From Gemmatimonadota bacterium (GTDB lineage: Bacteria; Gemmatimonadota; Gemmatimonadetes; Longimicrobiales; Gaopeijiaceae), in the NCBI GenBank assembly GCA_041390105.1, contig JAWKQO010000002.1, positions 876,640-940,639 on the forward strand: DNA of 64,000 bases, given 5' to 3'. Every line of letters begins with the position of its first letter. Positions within the stretch are counted from its first letter, which is position 1. Below are positions 28,185 to 36,350 of this stretch, one piece after another. The translations under genes and the position numbers were made by a program. The notes beneath the pieces were generated by a model. It searched no databases, was not told where the DNA came from, and saw only the letters and a list, made by a program, of their open reading frames with translations.

Positions 28185-29654
28185 GTGATCCGCCTCCGCT
28201 TCGCGGCTGGGCTGGGTGTCCCCTTGCTGCTCGGATGTGCGAGTAGCGGGGGGGGACCCCCCACGGCTCCCGCGCCCGCCGAGACGCCCGAACAGCTGCT
28301 TGCGCAGGCCCGGGGACACTTCGAGGCCGGAGAGTGGTCGCTCGCGATCGACGGCGTGGATCGGGCGGTGGGTGCGGGGTTGGACCCCGCGCGAACGCGG
28401 GATCTGCGTGCGGGTGCGTTGCTGCTGTCGGGAGCGCCCGCGGCGGCGCTACGAACCTGGGGCCACGACACCCCCAGGATCGACGTCATCCGGGTGCGGG
28501 GCACGCGTTCATTGGACGAGCGTGCGGTGCTCGCCAGGGCCGGTCTGGTCGTTGGTGCTCGGCTGGATGCCTCCACCTACGTGCGCGCTCAGCGCCGGCT
28601 CACAGGCATCCCTGCAGCGTCGGCCACGGCGGTGCGCTTCCATCCGCGTGCGGACCGCACCGCCGAGGTAGAGCTGGTCCTGGCGGAGCGGCCGCGTCCC
28701 CTCGGCTCGCTCGGGGCGGCTGTCACCAAGCTCGGAGAGGCGTTGGTGCGAGAGCAGTCAACGATGCATTGGCCCGCGCCGGTGCCGCGGGTCGGCGCGG
28801 TCCGTCTCGATGGACGTTGGAGTGACGGTCGGCGTTCGGCGGCGCTCGGCCTCGACGATGTCGGCATCGGGCTTCCCGGCCGGACTGATCTGTCGATCGG
28901 GATCGGGACGGAGAGCTATGCCGACGACGTGGATCAGTGGTCGTTCACGCGCATCGCGCTCCGGACCGGCGACTGGGTGAGCGAACGCACCTTCCTGGCC
29001 GGGACCGTGGGCTGGGAACAAAGCACAATGCCTTCGGTGTCGGGACGCCCTTGGCTGGGCGTGGAGAGTGAACTTCGCGCACTGGACGACCGCGCCCGCG
29101 TTTCCGTACAAGCGAGCCGGCGGGCATCGACGGACGCGCCCGCGCAAACGGTCGCTGTCGCGATGGGAGTGCGGACCAAGCGGGAGTTCGTGCCCCTCGA
29201 GTGGCAGGCAGCGCTGGAGGGCGGGGTGGAGCATGCATCCGCCTCCACTCCGCGACCTCTGTGGCCCGGGGCCGGCGTCGGACGAGCACGCGCGCCTCTG
29301 TTGCGGGCGCACCCGTTGCTCGAGGGGGGAGCGATTCGGGTCGATCGAGCCTTCGGTCGTCTGCTCGTGCATGCCAGCGGGGAGCTGCAGAGCCCGTCCA
29401 CCTGGGCCGGCTGGGGCTGGATGTCCGGGGCGCTCTTCATCGATGCGGGGCGGGCAGCGGAACGCGCAGGGAGCTTGGGCCCCTGGACCGCCGTAGATGC
29501 CGGGACGGGCTTCCGATTCCACACGCCCTTCGGGTGGGCGCTGCGGGTGGATGGGTCGGTCGGCCTCCTGGATGGGGAGAAGGCCCTGTCGGTGGGGCTC
29601 TTGAGTCGCTGGAACGTGTGGCGGTCGGGACTCTCCCGCGTCGTGTTTCATTGA
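28185..29654 (+). CDS. Lipoprotein with TPR-like, POTRA-like and Omp85-like barrel regions
   Basis: The GTG at 28185 lies one base after the upstream stop and gives 489 residues. The signal peptide ends in LLGC, a lipobox, which is unusual for an Omp85 protein. Residues about 30-95 are helical and TPR-like. Residues about 97-170 read as one POTRA domain: IDVIRVRGTRSLDERAVLARAGL and a final strand VELVLAERP. The remainder is rich in amphipathic strands and ends with the pattern ALFIDAG..., GFRFHTPFGWALRVDGSVG and ALSVGLLSRW, as in Omp85/TamA barrels. The product probably sits in the outer membrane and helps assemble or export something. The barrel length (about 300 residues) fits a 12-16 strand pore. 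Confidence 0.65.
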   Translation: MIRLRFAAGLGVPLLLGCASSGGGPPTAPAPAETPEQLLAQARGHFEAGEWSLAIDGVDRAVGAGLDPARTRDLRAGALLLSGAPAAALRTWGHDTPRIDVIRVRGTRSLDERAVLARAGLVVGARLDASTYVRAQRRLTGIPAASATAVRFHPRADRTAEVELVLAERPRPLGSLGAAVTKLGEALVREQSTMHWPAPVPRVGAVRLDGRWSDGRRSAALGLDDVGIGLPGRTDLSIGIGTESYADDVDQWSFTRIALRTGDWVSERTFLAGTVGWEQSTMPSVSGRPWLGVESELRALDDRARVSVQASRRASTDAPAQTVAVAMGVRTKREFVPLEWQAALEGGVEHASASTPRPLWPGAGVGRARAPLLRAHPLLEGGAIRVDRAFGRLLVHASGELQSPSTWAGWGWMSGALFIDAGRAAERAGSLGPWTAVDAGTGFRFHTPFGWALRVDGSVGLLDGEKALSVGLLSRWNVWRSGLSRVVFH

Positions 29655-29670
29655 GGCCAGGGGCGCACGA
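29641..29670 (+). promoter_or_regulatory. Bipartite element copy b (exact)
   Basis: TCGTGTTTCA (29641-29650), 14 bases, GCACGA (29665-29670). It overlaps the stop of the Omp85-like gene and reads towards the glycine-zipper lipoprotein gene, whose start is 152 bases further on. It is one of four copies correctly oriented to drive a downstream gene. Confidence 0.7.
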
Positions 29671-29822
29671 AAGCTGCGCTGCTTTCCCGCCAAAGGCCCC
29701 GCCGCTGCCTATCCTCGCTGGGGGTGCGATGGGCACGGGTTGGGGCACGCCTCCTGCCCTTCGCTGGGGCCAGCGCGGATCCGACAGCTCGGATCCCTGA
29801 ACCCGATATGGAGACGAACGCC

Positions 29823-30533
29823 ATGGACAAGCGCCCCCTGACCCACCGCGCGGCCCTCGCGGCCCTCCTACTGGCGGCGGCCGCCTGCGGGAATGCCGAC
29901 GCACATGAGGCTGGGACCCGGAACGACGATCCGGCTGGGGCGTCGGACGTGACCGACAGCCTGCAGGACCAGCGGGAGTCCGCGTCTGCACCCGAGTCGG
30001 CCCCTCCACGTACGCTGCTGACGGCGGGGACGTCGATCCGCCTCAGGGTCGATGAACGAGTCTCAACCGAAAGTCACGCGACGGGTCAGCGCTTCCGCAT
30101 GACGGTGCAGGAGCCGGTGCAGGGGCCGAATGGGGTTGTGCAGGTTCCGGCGGGGGCAGTGGCGTGGGGCCGTGTGACGGAGGCCCACGAGAGCACCAGC
30201 GCGGACGATCCTGCGGTGTTGGCCATTGCTCTCGAGGGGATCGAGATTGGCGGTGCCTCGCGCCCGATCGCGGCCACCGCCACCGAGGTTGCGGTCGACG
30301 CGGGCAGTCGGGACTCGAGCGTGGAGACCGCAGGGAAGATTGCGGTCGGCGCTGCCGCGGGCGCGATTCTGGGCCAGGTTCTGGGCAAGGACACGGAGTC
30401 TACGCTCAAGGGAGCCGGAGTCGGCGCGGTGGCCGGGACGATCGTTGCACTGAGCACACGAGACGGACATGCGGTCCTGCCCCAGGGCAGCACGGTCACG
30501 GTGCGATTGGACGCCCCGCTACGCGATGCGTGA
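29823..30533 (+). CDS. Glycine-zipper lipoprotein
   Basis: A 236-residue lipoprotein; GGAG lies eight bases before the ATG at 29823 (an ATG at 29808 is the alternative). The signal peptide ends in LLAAAACG. After a 50-residue disordered, acidic linker, residues about 60-150 form a beta-rich domain beginning TLLTAGTSIRLRVDERVS, with paired Gly/Pro turns (QVPAGAVAWGRV). A glycine zipper follows (AVGAAAGAILGQVLG, GAGVGAVAGTIVAL), which can span or pack on a membrane. The last strand repeats the first (LPQGSTVTVRLDAPL). Similar proteins are annotated only as hypothetical or as YMGG-like glycine-zipper proteins. It overlaps the next gene by eight bases. Confidence 0.75.
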   Translation: MDKRPLTHRAALAALLLAAAACGNADAHEAGTRNDDPAGASDVTDSLQDQRESASAPESAPPRTLLTAGTSIRLRVDERVSTESHATGQRFRMTVQEPVQGPNGVVQVPAGAVAWGRVTEAHESTSADDPAVLAIALEGIEIGGASRPIAATATEVAVDAGSRDSSVETAGKIAVGAAAGAILGQVLGKDTESTLKGAGVGAVAGTIVALSTRDGHAVLPQGSTVTVRLDAPLRDA

Positions 30534-31296
30534 CCGGACGTCTGCGACCGGAGCAGCGCCTCACGCGGGAAGCGGCGAGTCTTACGAAACCGCTCGCCTG
30601 CGTGAGGAGCTGCTCGAGGTGGTCGCACACGACCTGCGCAGCCCTCTGGGCGCCATCACAGCGTCCGCGACGTTGCTTCAAGAGCGAGCGCTCGCATCGT
30701 CCCAGCGCGAGCGTCAGTTGGCGCTCATGGATAGGGCGGCCCGGCGAATGGCACGGCTGCTGGACGACGTGCTCGATCTCTCGCGCATCGAAGCGGGGTC
30801 GTTCAGGCTGCGACCGATGGCTGTGGCAGCCTCTGAGCTTCTGGCGGCGCTCGTCTCCGATGTTGGATGGCTCGCTGGGGACTGTGGAGTCATGATCCAT
30901 CCCCCGCTCGGCGGGGAACCTGAACGCGAGCTGCGCGTGGATGCCCAGCAAACCCGTCGAGCGCTCGAAGCCTTGCTCCGACACGCCGTGCTCCAGACCC
31001 CTCCCCGTGGGTCCGTGTCCCTCACCCTCCACGAGCGCCACTCCGCCGTCGAGCTCGAGATCCGGCATGGAGGCAGGCCCTACACACCGCAGGATGTCGA
31101 CGCCCTGTTCCGGTGGAGCTGGCGTCGGAGCGGTGGCCACAGCACCTGTGGTGAGGCATCGATGGCGCTGGCCAACCGCATCCTCACGGTGCAGTCAGGA
31201 TCGGTCGAAGTAGTGCACTTCCCAGGCGGGCAGCCGGCCTTCCGCGTGCTCTTGCCGCGAAATGAGGATGTGGCTGACGTCGGTCCCGACCGCTAG
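30526..31296 (+). CDS. Degenerate histidine kinase-like protein
   Basis: A 256-residue soluble protein that overlaps the lipoprotein gene by eight bases. The HisKA region is intact: VVAHDLRSPLGAI with His35, then MARLLDDVLDLSRIEAGSF. The ATPase half is not. At the N-box position it reads LLRHAVLQTPP without the Asn. The DxGxG box is replaced by RHGGRPYTP, and the G2 box is replaced by a CGEASMALANRIL segment with no GLGL. It should not bind ATP in the usual way. It may serve as a phosphotransfer/dimerisation protein or an inhibitor of other kinases (inference). It ends tail to tail with the DUF4403 gene, sharing CTAG. Confidence 0.75.
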   Translation: MRDRTSATGAAPHAGSGESYETARLREELLEVVAHDLRSPLGAITASATLLQERALASSQRERQLALMDRAARRMARLLDDVLDLSRIEAGSFRLRPMAVAASELLAALVSDVGWLAGDCGVMIHPPLGGEPERELRVDAQQTRRALEALLRHAVLQTPPRGSVSLTLHERHSAVELEIRHGGRPYTPQDVDALFRWSWRRSGGHSTCGEASMALANRILTVQSGSVEVVHFPGGQPAFRVLLPRNEDVADVGPDR

Positions 31297-32756
31297 GGCT
31301 CATCCACCAGCAGAGTGGCGTGGGCGCGGGCTGCGACGTGCACGAAGAGGTTCGCACGGGTGGCGTAGACACCGAGAATAGCGACGTCGTCGACTCCTCC
31401 CCGCAACCAAGCGTCGTCTCCCAGGCGGTGGTTGAGCCCGCGATCGAGTTGGTCCCGCGCGAAGTCCACCAGGTCGTCCACCTGCCAGCGCCCGCGGGCT
31501 CGCAAGATCTCCACGAGTGCGGGCTTGGCCAGCCATTCGAGGCTTCCCACGAGCAGGTCCCGCGTGGCGACGTCGAACTCGAGGTCGGGGACGCGCACCT
31601 CCATGGACTCGGGATCGAACACAGGCCGTCCCACGAGGAACACGCGCCCGCGGACCGCTCCCTCGAGGTCGACCGCCAGCGCCACGCGCCCCCCTCCGAT
31701 GCCGGAGACGGAGATCGAACGAATGCGGAGGAGGCGGCCCGCGTCTTCGAGCTCGACGCCGGCCAGCTCCTCAGTGAGCTTGCGACTGCCGACACGGTAG
31801 TCACCGCGCGCAATGGCCCGTACCGTCAGACCACCGTCGACCTCGGCGCTGTCCAGGGGTGGAAGAGGCCGGTCCGTGCCCGCCGGCCGGGGGCCCATCA
31901 CGATGTGAGGCCGCGCCACCAGCGCTACGGTTGCGACAAGGGTGAGGCTGTCACCCGTGATCAGCCCCCTCCGAACCGCACGGGGGTCCATCACGAGCCA
32001 GAAGTCGTCTCCCAGCTCGATCGGTTCGCTCAGGGTCCGCCACCAACGCTCGAACTTGCTGCGTACGTCGATGTCGGCCAGCTCGCGCGCGATCGCTGGC
32101 AAGCTATCGGTGATCAGGCCCTCTGCGGCTGCCAGCACCCTGTCCGTGACGTCGATCCTCAAGGGGGTGATGCGGCAGCGATCTCGATCCAGGTCGGTCG
32201 CTCCGCGCACGTCCTCTACCGTCGGCCGGGCCGAGAGCGTCCAGTCTTCGGTGAGCGACAGCGACGCGGAAAGGGCGATCCAGACCCGTGGGGGGGCCTC
32301 ATTCTCGCCGGTGCCGCAGGAGGCGCTGACCTCGGGCAGGAGCGGTGGGTCGTACCAGGCGCGGCCGCGGTAGTGAATGAGCGCGCCCACGTGCGCCCTC
32401 GTCCCGGTCAGGCGCGCTTCCAGTGGCGAGCGGGTGAGCTCGAACGCCACGCTGGCTCCGTCGTGATCGTCCAGGGGAAGCCGCTCCTCCAAGGAGCCAT
32501 ACCGCTTGGGCACAACCGACTCGAGCTTGTCGACCACCGGTGTGAGGTCGTAGACGACCGGCACCTCCAGCACCGAGGAAGGAAGCTCGGGTACCCACTC
32601 GCCGTCGTCTTGCAGCACGGGCTGCGGCGCACGGAGAGAGGTGCGAGAGCCAGGCAATGACAGCAGCGCCGCTCCCGCCAGCCCCGCCGCGAGCAGCCAG
32701 GCTCGGCGGCGACCCAAGCGCCGAAGCCAGTTCGAATCGCGCGCCCGCACCGTCAC
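31293..32756 (-). CDS. DUF4403 family exported protein
   Basis: A 487-residue protein. Its GTG start (32756) overlaps the AI-2E stop as GTGA, so translation is coupled. An Arg-rich start and a single hydrophobic helix (AWLLAAGLAGAALLSLPG) make a signal peptide or anchor. The body matches DUF4403: SVLEVPVVYDLTPVVDKLESVVP near the start, two similar halves of alternating beta strands, and closing segments such as GVYATRANLFVHVAARAHATLLVD. The fold resembles lipid-binding TULIP-type tubes, though that is inference. The location would be periplasmic. Confidence 0.75.
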   Translation of the reverse strand: MTVRARDSNWLRRLGRRRAWLLAAGLAGAALLSLPGSRTSLRAPQPVLQDDGEWVPELPSSVLEVPVVYDLTPVVDKLESVVPKRYGSLEERLPLDDHDGASVAFELTRSPLEARLTGTRAHVGALIHYRGRAWYDPPLLPEVSASCGTGENEAPPRVWIALSASLSLTEDWTLSARPTVEDVRGATDLDRDRCRITPLRIDVTDRVLAAAEGLITDSLPAIARELADIDVRSKFERWWRTLSEPIELGDDFWLVMDPRAVRRGLITGDSLTLVATVALVARPHIVMGPRPAGTDRPLPPLDSAEVDGGLTVRAIARGDYRVGSRKLTEELAGVELEDAGRLLRIRSISVSGIGGGRVALAVDLEGAVRGRVFLVGRPVFDPESMEVRVPDLEFDVATRDLLVGSLEWLAKPALVEILRARGRWQVDDLVDFARDQLDRGLNHRLGDDAWLRGGVDDVAILGVYATRANLFVHVAARAHATLLVDEP

Positions 32757-33991
32757 TGGCCGAGAAACTCGCCGATGGGCGAGAGCACCTCCGAATGGTC
32801 GCAGACGATCTTGACGGTGGCGAGCAGGGGTACAGCCACCAGGGCGCCCACGATCCCCCAGAGCCAGCTCCAGAAGAGGACCCAGATGAAGATCACCACA
32901 GGATTCAGCGTGAGGGTGCGGCCGAGGAGGACCGGTGTCACGAAGTTGCCTTCCACGATGCTGATCCCCAGATAGGCCGCCGGAACGAGGAGGGCCTTCG
33001 ATAACGCATCGAACGAGAACAACCCCACGAACGAGACGACCGTGGTTCCGAGGATGGGCCCAACGTACGGGATGTAGTTGAGGAACCCTGCCATGACGCC
33101 CCAGAGCAGTGGGTTGGGCACGACCAGGGCCCACATGGCCAGCGTCTGCACCACCGCCAGCCCCAGGTTGATCAAGCTGATCGTGAACAGGTAGTAGGAG
33201 ACATGGCTCTGGGTGGCCCGTGCGATCTCCACGGCCCGTCGCTTGTCTCCCAATCGGGGAAGCACCCGCACCAACTTGCGAAGGAAGAGGTCACCGGAGG
33301 CGAGCAGAAAGTAGACAAGCACGAGCGTGATCGTGCCTCCGACCATGGCCGCGCGTGTTCCGGAGTAGATACGGGCTCCCAACCCGGGCTGAGGGCTCAC
33401 CTGGACACGGGGTTGAGCGTCATTTCCCGGGTGGGTCAGTTCTTCAACCGTCTCGGTGGCCTCCGCAAGACGCTCCATCCTCTGCGTGACCGTCCGCAGC
33501 CGCCGTTCGACTTCGGAGAGGCTTTCCGGCGCCCGCCCCAGCCACTCCATGGTCGGTGCGGAGAGCCTGACCACACCGTAGCCGCACGCCAGGAGAAGCG
33601 TCAGCAGAAGAACGCCCGCCGCGAGGCCCTGGGGGAGCCCCAGCCGGCGGAGTGCCGCGACCGCTGGCGCGAGCATGAAGCTGAGCAGGAAGGCCAGCGT
33701 GATGGGCATGAGGACTTCGCGCGCCACGTACACGGAGTAGAGCACCGCCAGGGCCAGAAGGCCGCTGATGGCGAGCGAGCGTACGTCGATCGGTCCGCGC
33801 ATGAACGCCAAGAGCTTGCCCAGATCCGGGGACGGCTCCGCGGGGACGGCTCCACCCAGCGGTACACCCTGCGAGGGTAACGCTTCACGGCGGCCGTGAG
33901 CGCTGCCTTCGGAGCTCACGCGAGAAGCCCTCCATAGGGGAACGAACTCTCCCCGCCCGCGATCCGAAGATCGGGACGGGGAGTCGACCAC
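32753..33991 (-). CDS. AI-2E/PerM family transporter
   Basis: A membrane protein of up to 412 residues with about eight helices. The family hallmarks are visible: ITLAFLLSFMLAPAVAALRRLGLP, NYIPYVGPILGTTVVSF and the late EGNFVTPVLLGRTLTLNPVVIFIWVLFWSWLWGI stretch (positions about 345-385). PerM/AI-2E proteins export small molecules or ions; TqsA exports the AI-2 signal and others act as Na+/H+ antiporters. The first 63 residues are low-complexity, and an internal Met at 33802 (MRGPIDVRS) is a plausible true start. It forms a two-gene unit with the DUF4403 gene. Confidence 0.82.
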   Translation of the reverse strand: MVDSPSRSSDRGRGEFVPLWRASRVSSEGSAHGRREALPSQGVPLGGAVPAEPSPDLGKLLAFMRGPIDVRSLAISGLLALAVLYSVYVAREVLMPITLAFLLSFMLAPAVAALRRLGLPQGLAAGVLLLTLLLACGYGVVRLSAPTMEWLGRAPESLSEVERRLRTVTQRMERLAEATETVEELTHPGNDAQPRVQVSPQPGLGARIYSGTRAAMVGGTITLVLVYFLLASGDLFLRKLVRVLPRLGDKRRAVEIARATQSHVSYYLFTISLINLGLAVVQTLAMWALVVPNPLLWGVMAGFLNYIPYVGPILGTTVVSFVGLFSFDALSKALLVPAAYLGISIVEGNFVTPVLLGRTLTLNPVVIFIWVLFWSWLWGIVGALVAVPLLATVKIVCDHSEVLSPIGEFLGQ

Positions 33992-34040
33992 AGGACACGA
34001 GTCCCCCGACCACGCGCCTGCAGCCTTGCTCGCAGTTGCA

Positions 34041-34265
34041 TCAGGCCTTCTGGCGGGCGCCGCCGACCAGGAGGATCAGGCCTCCGACCAGTGCGATTCC
34101 CCCGACGATCGGCGGAAGTGGGACGTGGTCCGTGGTTTCCGCCGTCGCTTCGATGGGGCCGATGTCCAGGACCGTCTCCTCACGAGTGAAGGGGATTCCT
34201 CCGATCACGAAGGAGATCGCCGCCAGAGCGAGCAGCGCGACTCCCAGGATCACCTTGCCGTTCAT
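34041..34265 (-). CDS. Small two-helix membrane protein
   Basis: A 74-residue protein with GGAGAGA before its ATG. Two hydrophobic helices (about 4-24 and 51-69) flank a loop with the conserved-looking segment GGIPFTREETVLDIGPIEATAETT and then PLPPIVGG. Very similar short proteins occur in many bacteria near stress or membrane-repair genes and have no known function. It is the second of two small membrane-protein genes in a row, 24 bases after the DUF1328 gene. Confidence 0.72.
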   Translation of the reverse strand: MNGKVILGVALLALAAISFVIGGIPFTREETVLDIGPIEATAETTDHVPLPPIVGGIALVGGLILLVGGARQKA

Positions 34266-34289
34266 CGTGTCTCTCCGGTTGCTGGTGGG

Positions 34290-34451
34290 TCAGACCGTGC
34301 GCCGGCCAGTCACGAAGGAGAGGAGGGCGAGGACGAGGAATACGAAGAACGCGATCTTGGCGAGGCCGGCGGCCGTACCCGCGATGCCGCCGAACCCGAG
34401 GATTGCTGCGATGATCGCGATGACGAAGAGGGTCAAGGCCATGCTCGCCAT
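34290..34451 (-). CDS. DUF1328 small membrane protein
   Basis: A 53-residue protein that is easy to miss because of its size. It has AGGAG eight bases before the ATG. The sequence is a clear DUF1328 (YtjA-like) member: a first helix LFVIAIIAAILGFGGIAG, then TAAGLAKIAFFVFLVLAL and a short basic tail TGRRTV. Family members are inner-membrane proteins of unknown role, often linked with stress genes such as csbD. Both small genes here probably form one transcript from the AT-rich control region at 34552-34576. Confidence 0.88.
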   Translation of the reverse strand: MASMALTLFVIAIIAAILGFGGIAGTAAGLAKIAFFVFLVLALLSFVTGRRTV

Positions 34452-34551
34452 GGGAGCGCTCCTGTTTCGATGCGTGAAGCTCCACCCGACCGTCGGGAGA
34501 GCGAGTTCTGCCCTGGCTGGAGTGCAGTGCGCGTGCCCGACAACTCGAATG

Positions 34552-34576
34552 GTGTAACGCTATATAGCACCTACAC
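34552..34576. promoter_or_regulatory. AT-rich dyad upstream of the DUF1328 gene
   Basis: GTGTA (34552-34556) and TACAC (34572-34576) flank the perfect 10-bp palindrome GCTATATAGC (34559-34568). This is the most AT-rich spot in a GC-rich intergenic region, about 100 bases before the DUF1328 start. It is a likely promoter -10 region or operator for the two small membrane-protein genes. Confidence 0.5.
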
Positions 34577-34611
34577 TTAAAGGGCCTGGTCCAACGGCGG
34601 CCCGGTCCGAC

Positions 34612-34641
34612 TCGTGTTTCAGCTCTGAAAGTCGCGCACGA
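34612..34641 (+). promoter_or_regulatory. Bipartite element copy c (exact)
   Basis: TCGTGTTTCA (34612-34621), 14 bases, GCACGA (34636-34641). It overlaps the stop codon of the MscS gene and, if it is a promoter, would transcribe antisense into that gene. Together with copy d it brackets the MscS gene in inverted orientation. Confidence 0.65.
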
Positions 34642-35953
34642 CGGGCGAGAGGAGGTCGTCCTCAGGGCTGTGACGTCGCTCCGCCTCGATCTGCGCCTCG
34701 ACCGCTCGATCCACCGAGGTATCTCCTTGCCGGTGTGAGCCGGCTCCGGCAGGGGAGGGCAGCGGCGACTCCGACGGGTCGCGTCGCAGGCGAACCAGGT
34801 ATTCGGGGGAGGGAAGCGAGATCCCGGCCCCCTCGAGGCGTAGCTTCACCAGGCGGACCGCCTCGCTACGCGCCCGCCCGAAGTCGGTGGCGCGCTGGTC
34901 CACCCAGGCCAGCCAGCGCACCAGCACGGTGGAGTCGCCGACGTCGATCACGCGGCTCTGCGGCGGGGGGTCGCCCAGCACGCTGCTCATGGAGCGCAAG
35001 GTCTCGATCCCCAGCGCTTGAGCTCGGGCCAGATCGTTGGCGGGTCCCACCCCGAAGTCGAATTCGAAGCGCCGGTTCGGATTGCGTGTGTAGTTCAGGA
35101 GTGTGCTGCCGAAGACACGTGCGTTGGGGACACGCACGTGGTTTCCGTCGAGGGTCATCAGGATGGTGTCCCTCCACGTCAGGCGGATGACTTTGCCTTC
35201 GTGGGACTCCAGCACGATGTGGTCGTTCTTGGCAAAGGGGGGACGCAGACTGAGCAGGATTCCCGAGAGGTAGTTCTCACCGATGTCCTTGAAGGCGAAG
35301 GACAAGGCGAGTCCCGCCAGCCCCGCCGTTCCGGCCACGGCGCCCACGAGGGCGGTGGCATCGAGCAGATCGAGCGCCAACAGGATACCCCCCAACAGAA
35401 AACAGGCCTGCAGCAGCCGCTGCAGCAGGCCCTGCAGGAAGGGGTTTCGCGACACCAGGGTCGCCGGTGCCCGCCAGCGACGCGCCAGCCACCCGAGCAG
35501 CGCGGCCAGCAGGACGACCGCTGCGGCGACCAGCAACAGGGGAAGGCGCGCCAATGATTCCTGTGCAAAGTCTCGGAGGCGGGTCCAGGTCGGGGTGAGT
35601 CGCTCGTTCACCGAATTGCTCTGCTCGATGCGATTGTCGACGAAGCGAACGTCGTCCAGGTCGCGAGCCAGCTCGGCGGCCTGCTCCCGTGCCTCGCCGT
35701 CCACGACCGTACCGGTGAGCGTGACCACGCCGGCGTCCACACGGGCTCGGACTCGCTCGAGCATCGCGATCCGGTCGAAGAGTGCCTGCAGCTCGCCGCG
35801 AATGGCTTCGTCGCGCTCGGCACGTTGGCGCGGGACCGACGCGGGCGCCGTCAGCGTGGAGTCTGTGGTGCCGGTCGCGGCTCCATCCTGCCCGTGCACA
35901 GCGTCGGGGACGGTCGCGGCCGCCAGAATGAAGAACAGTATGAAGCGCTGCAT
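34619..35953 (-). CDS. MscS-family channel with N-terminal BON domain
   Basis: A 444-residue protein. The signal peptide (RFILFFILAAATVPDAVHG) is followed by a BON domain (about 55-120, with VDAGVVTLTGTVVDGEAREQAAELA), then three hydrophobic helices and the MscS core. The pore helix and upper beta domain read GTAGLAGLALSFAFKDIGENYLSGILL and then RPPFAKNDHIVLESHEGKV. The last 90 residues are the cytoplasmic cage with a charged tail. It should open on membrane tension and protect against osmotic downshock; the BON domain would touch the outer membrane or peptidoglycan. GGAGG precedes the ATG. Copy d of the bipartite element sits 21-50 bases upstream. Confidence 0.9.
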   Translation of the reverse strand: MQRFILFFILAAATVPDAVHGQDGAATGTTDSTLTAPASVPRQRAERDEAIRGELQALFDRIAMLERVRARVDAGVVTLTGTVVDGEAREQAAELARDLDDVRFVDNRIEQSNSVNERLTPTWTRLRDFAQESLARLPLLLVAAAVVLLAALLGWLARRWRAPATLVSRNPFLQGLLQRLLQACFLLGGILLALDLLDATALVGAVAGTAGLAGLALSFAFKDIGENYLSGILLSLRPPFAKNDHIVLESHEGKVIRLTWRDTILMTLDGNHVRVPNARVFGSTLLNYTRNPNRRFEFDFGVGPANDLARAQALGIETLRSMSSVLGDPPPQSRVIDVGDSTVLVRWLAWVDQRATDFGRARSEAVRLVKLRLEGAGISLPSPEYLVRLRRDPSESPLPSPAGAGSHRQGDTSVDRAVEAQIEAERRHSPEDDLLSPVVRDFQS

Positions 35954-35973
35954 GTCGAAGGTCGCCTCCGGAT

Positions 35974-36003
35974 TCGTGCGGCTTGATCGGGGATGAAACA
36001 CGA
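35974..36003 (-). promoter_or_regulatory. Bipartite element copy d (exact), MscS promoter candidate
   Basis: On the minus strand TCGTGTTTCA (36003-35994), 14 bases, GCACGA (35979-35974). The GCACGA half ends 21 bases before the MscS ATG, so as a promoter it would give a very short leader with the GGAGG ribosome site at its 5' end. This is the copy with the tightest link to a gene start. Confidence 0.7.
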
Positions 36004-36096
36004 CGGCTCTCGCCGGTCCTCTCACGAACGCGCCTGCACCCACATCACGAGGCGTACGTGTGCTTCATCGCAAACTGGAGATATGTAGGACGCAGA

Positions 36097-36125
36097 ACGG
36101 GGAGTCCGGATTCCGGACTCCCCGT
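36097..36125 (-). terminator. Perfect palindrome after csbD
   Basis: ACGGGGAGTCCGGA (36097-36110) and its exact mirror (36112-36125) are separated by one base, so a 14-bp GC-rich inverted repeat lies 22 bases past the csbD stop. No T-run follows on the minus strand. It is a likely transcript end or RNA-stabilising hairpin, and could also be a protein-binding site. Confidence 0.6.
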
Positions 36126-36146
36126 CGCCGCTCTGCCGGTTGAGGT

Positions 36147-36350
36147 TCAGGTGCGGTGGTATTTCATCCAGGCCTCGACCTCCTCCTGGACCTCCTGCTT
36201 CGCCTTCCCATAGCGCTCCTGTAGAAGGCCTTCCAGGCGGTCTCGCTGTCCGTCGATGCGGTCGAGGTCATCGTTCGTGAGCTCGCCCCACTTCTCCTGC
36301 ACTCGGCCCCGGAACTGCTTCCAGTTGCCTTCGATCTGATCCCAGTTCAT
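36147..36350 (-). CDS. csbD: CsbD family stress protein
   Basis: A 67-residue, highly charged protein that opens MNWDQIEGNWKQFRGRVQEK, the hallmark of the CsbD family. GAGGAG lies nine bases before the ATG at 36350, which is why I choose it over the Met two codons earlier. CsbD-like proteins are small, partly disordered and induced by general stress (SigB in Bacillus, RpoS in enterics). Their mechanism is unknown. The gene stands alone, with a palindrome after it. Confidence 0.9.
   Translation of the reverse strand: MNWDQIEGNWKQFRGRVQEKWGELTNDDLDRIDGQRDRLEGLLQERYGKAKQEVQEEVEAWMKYHRT

Noticed and set aside
34612..36003. MscS gene bracketed by inverted copies of the bipartite element, as if a mobile cassette
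   Set aside because: The element also occurs singly, no transposase or target-site duplication is present, and base composition of the gene matches its neighbours.
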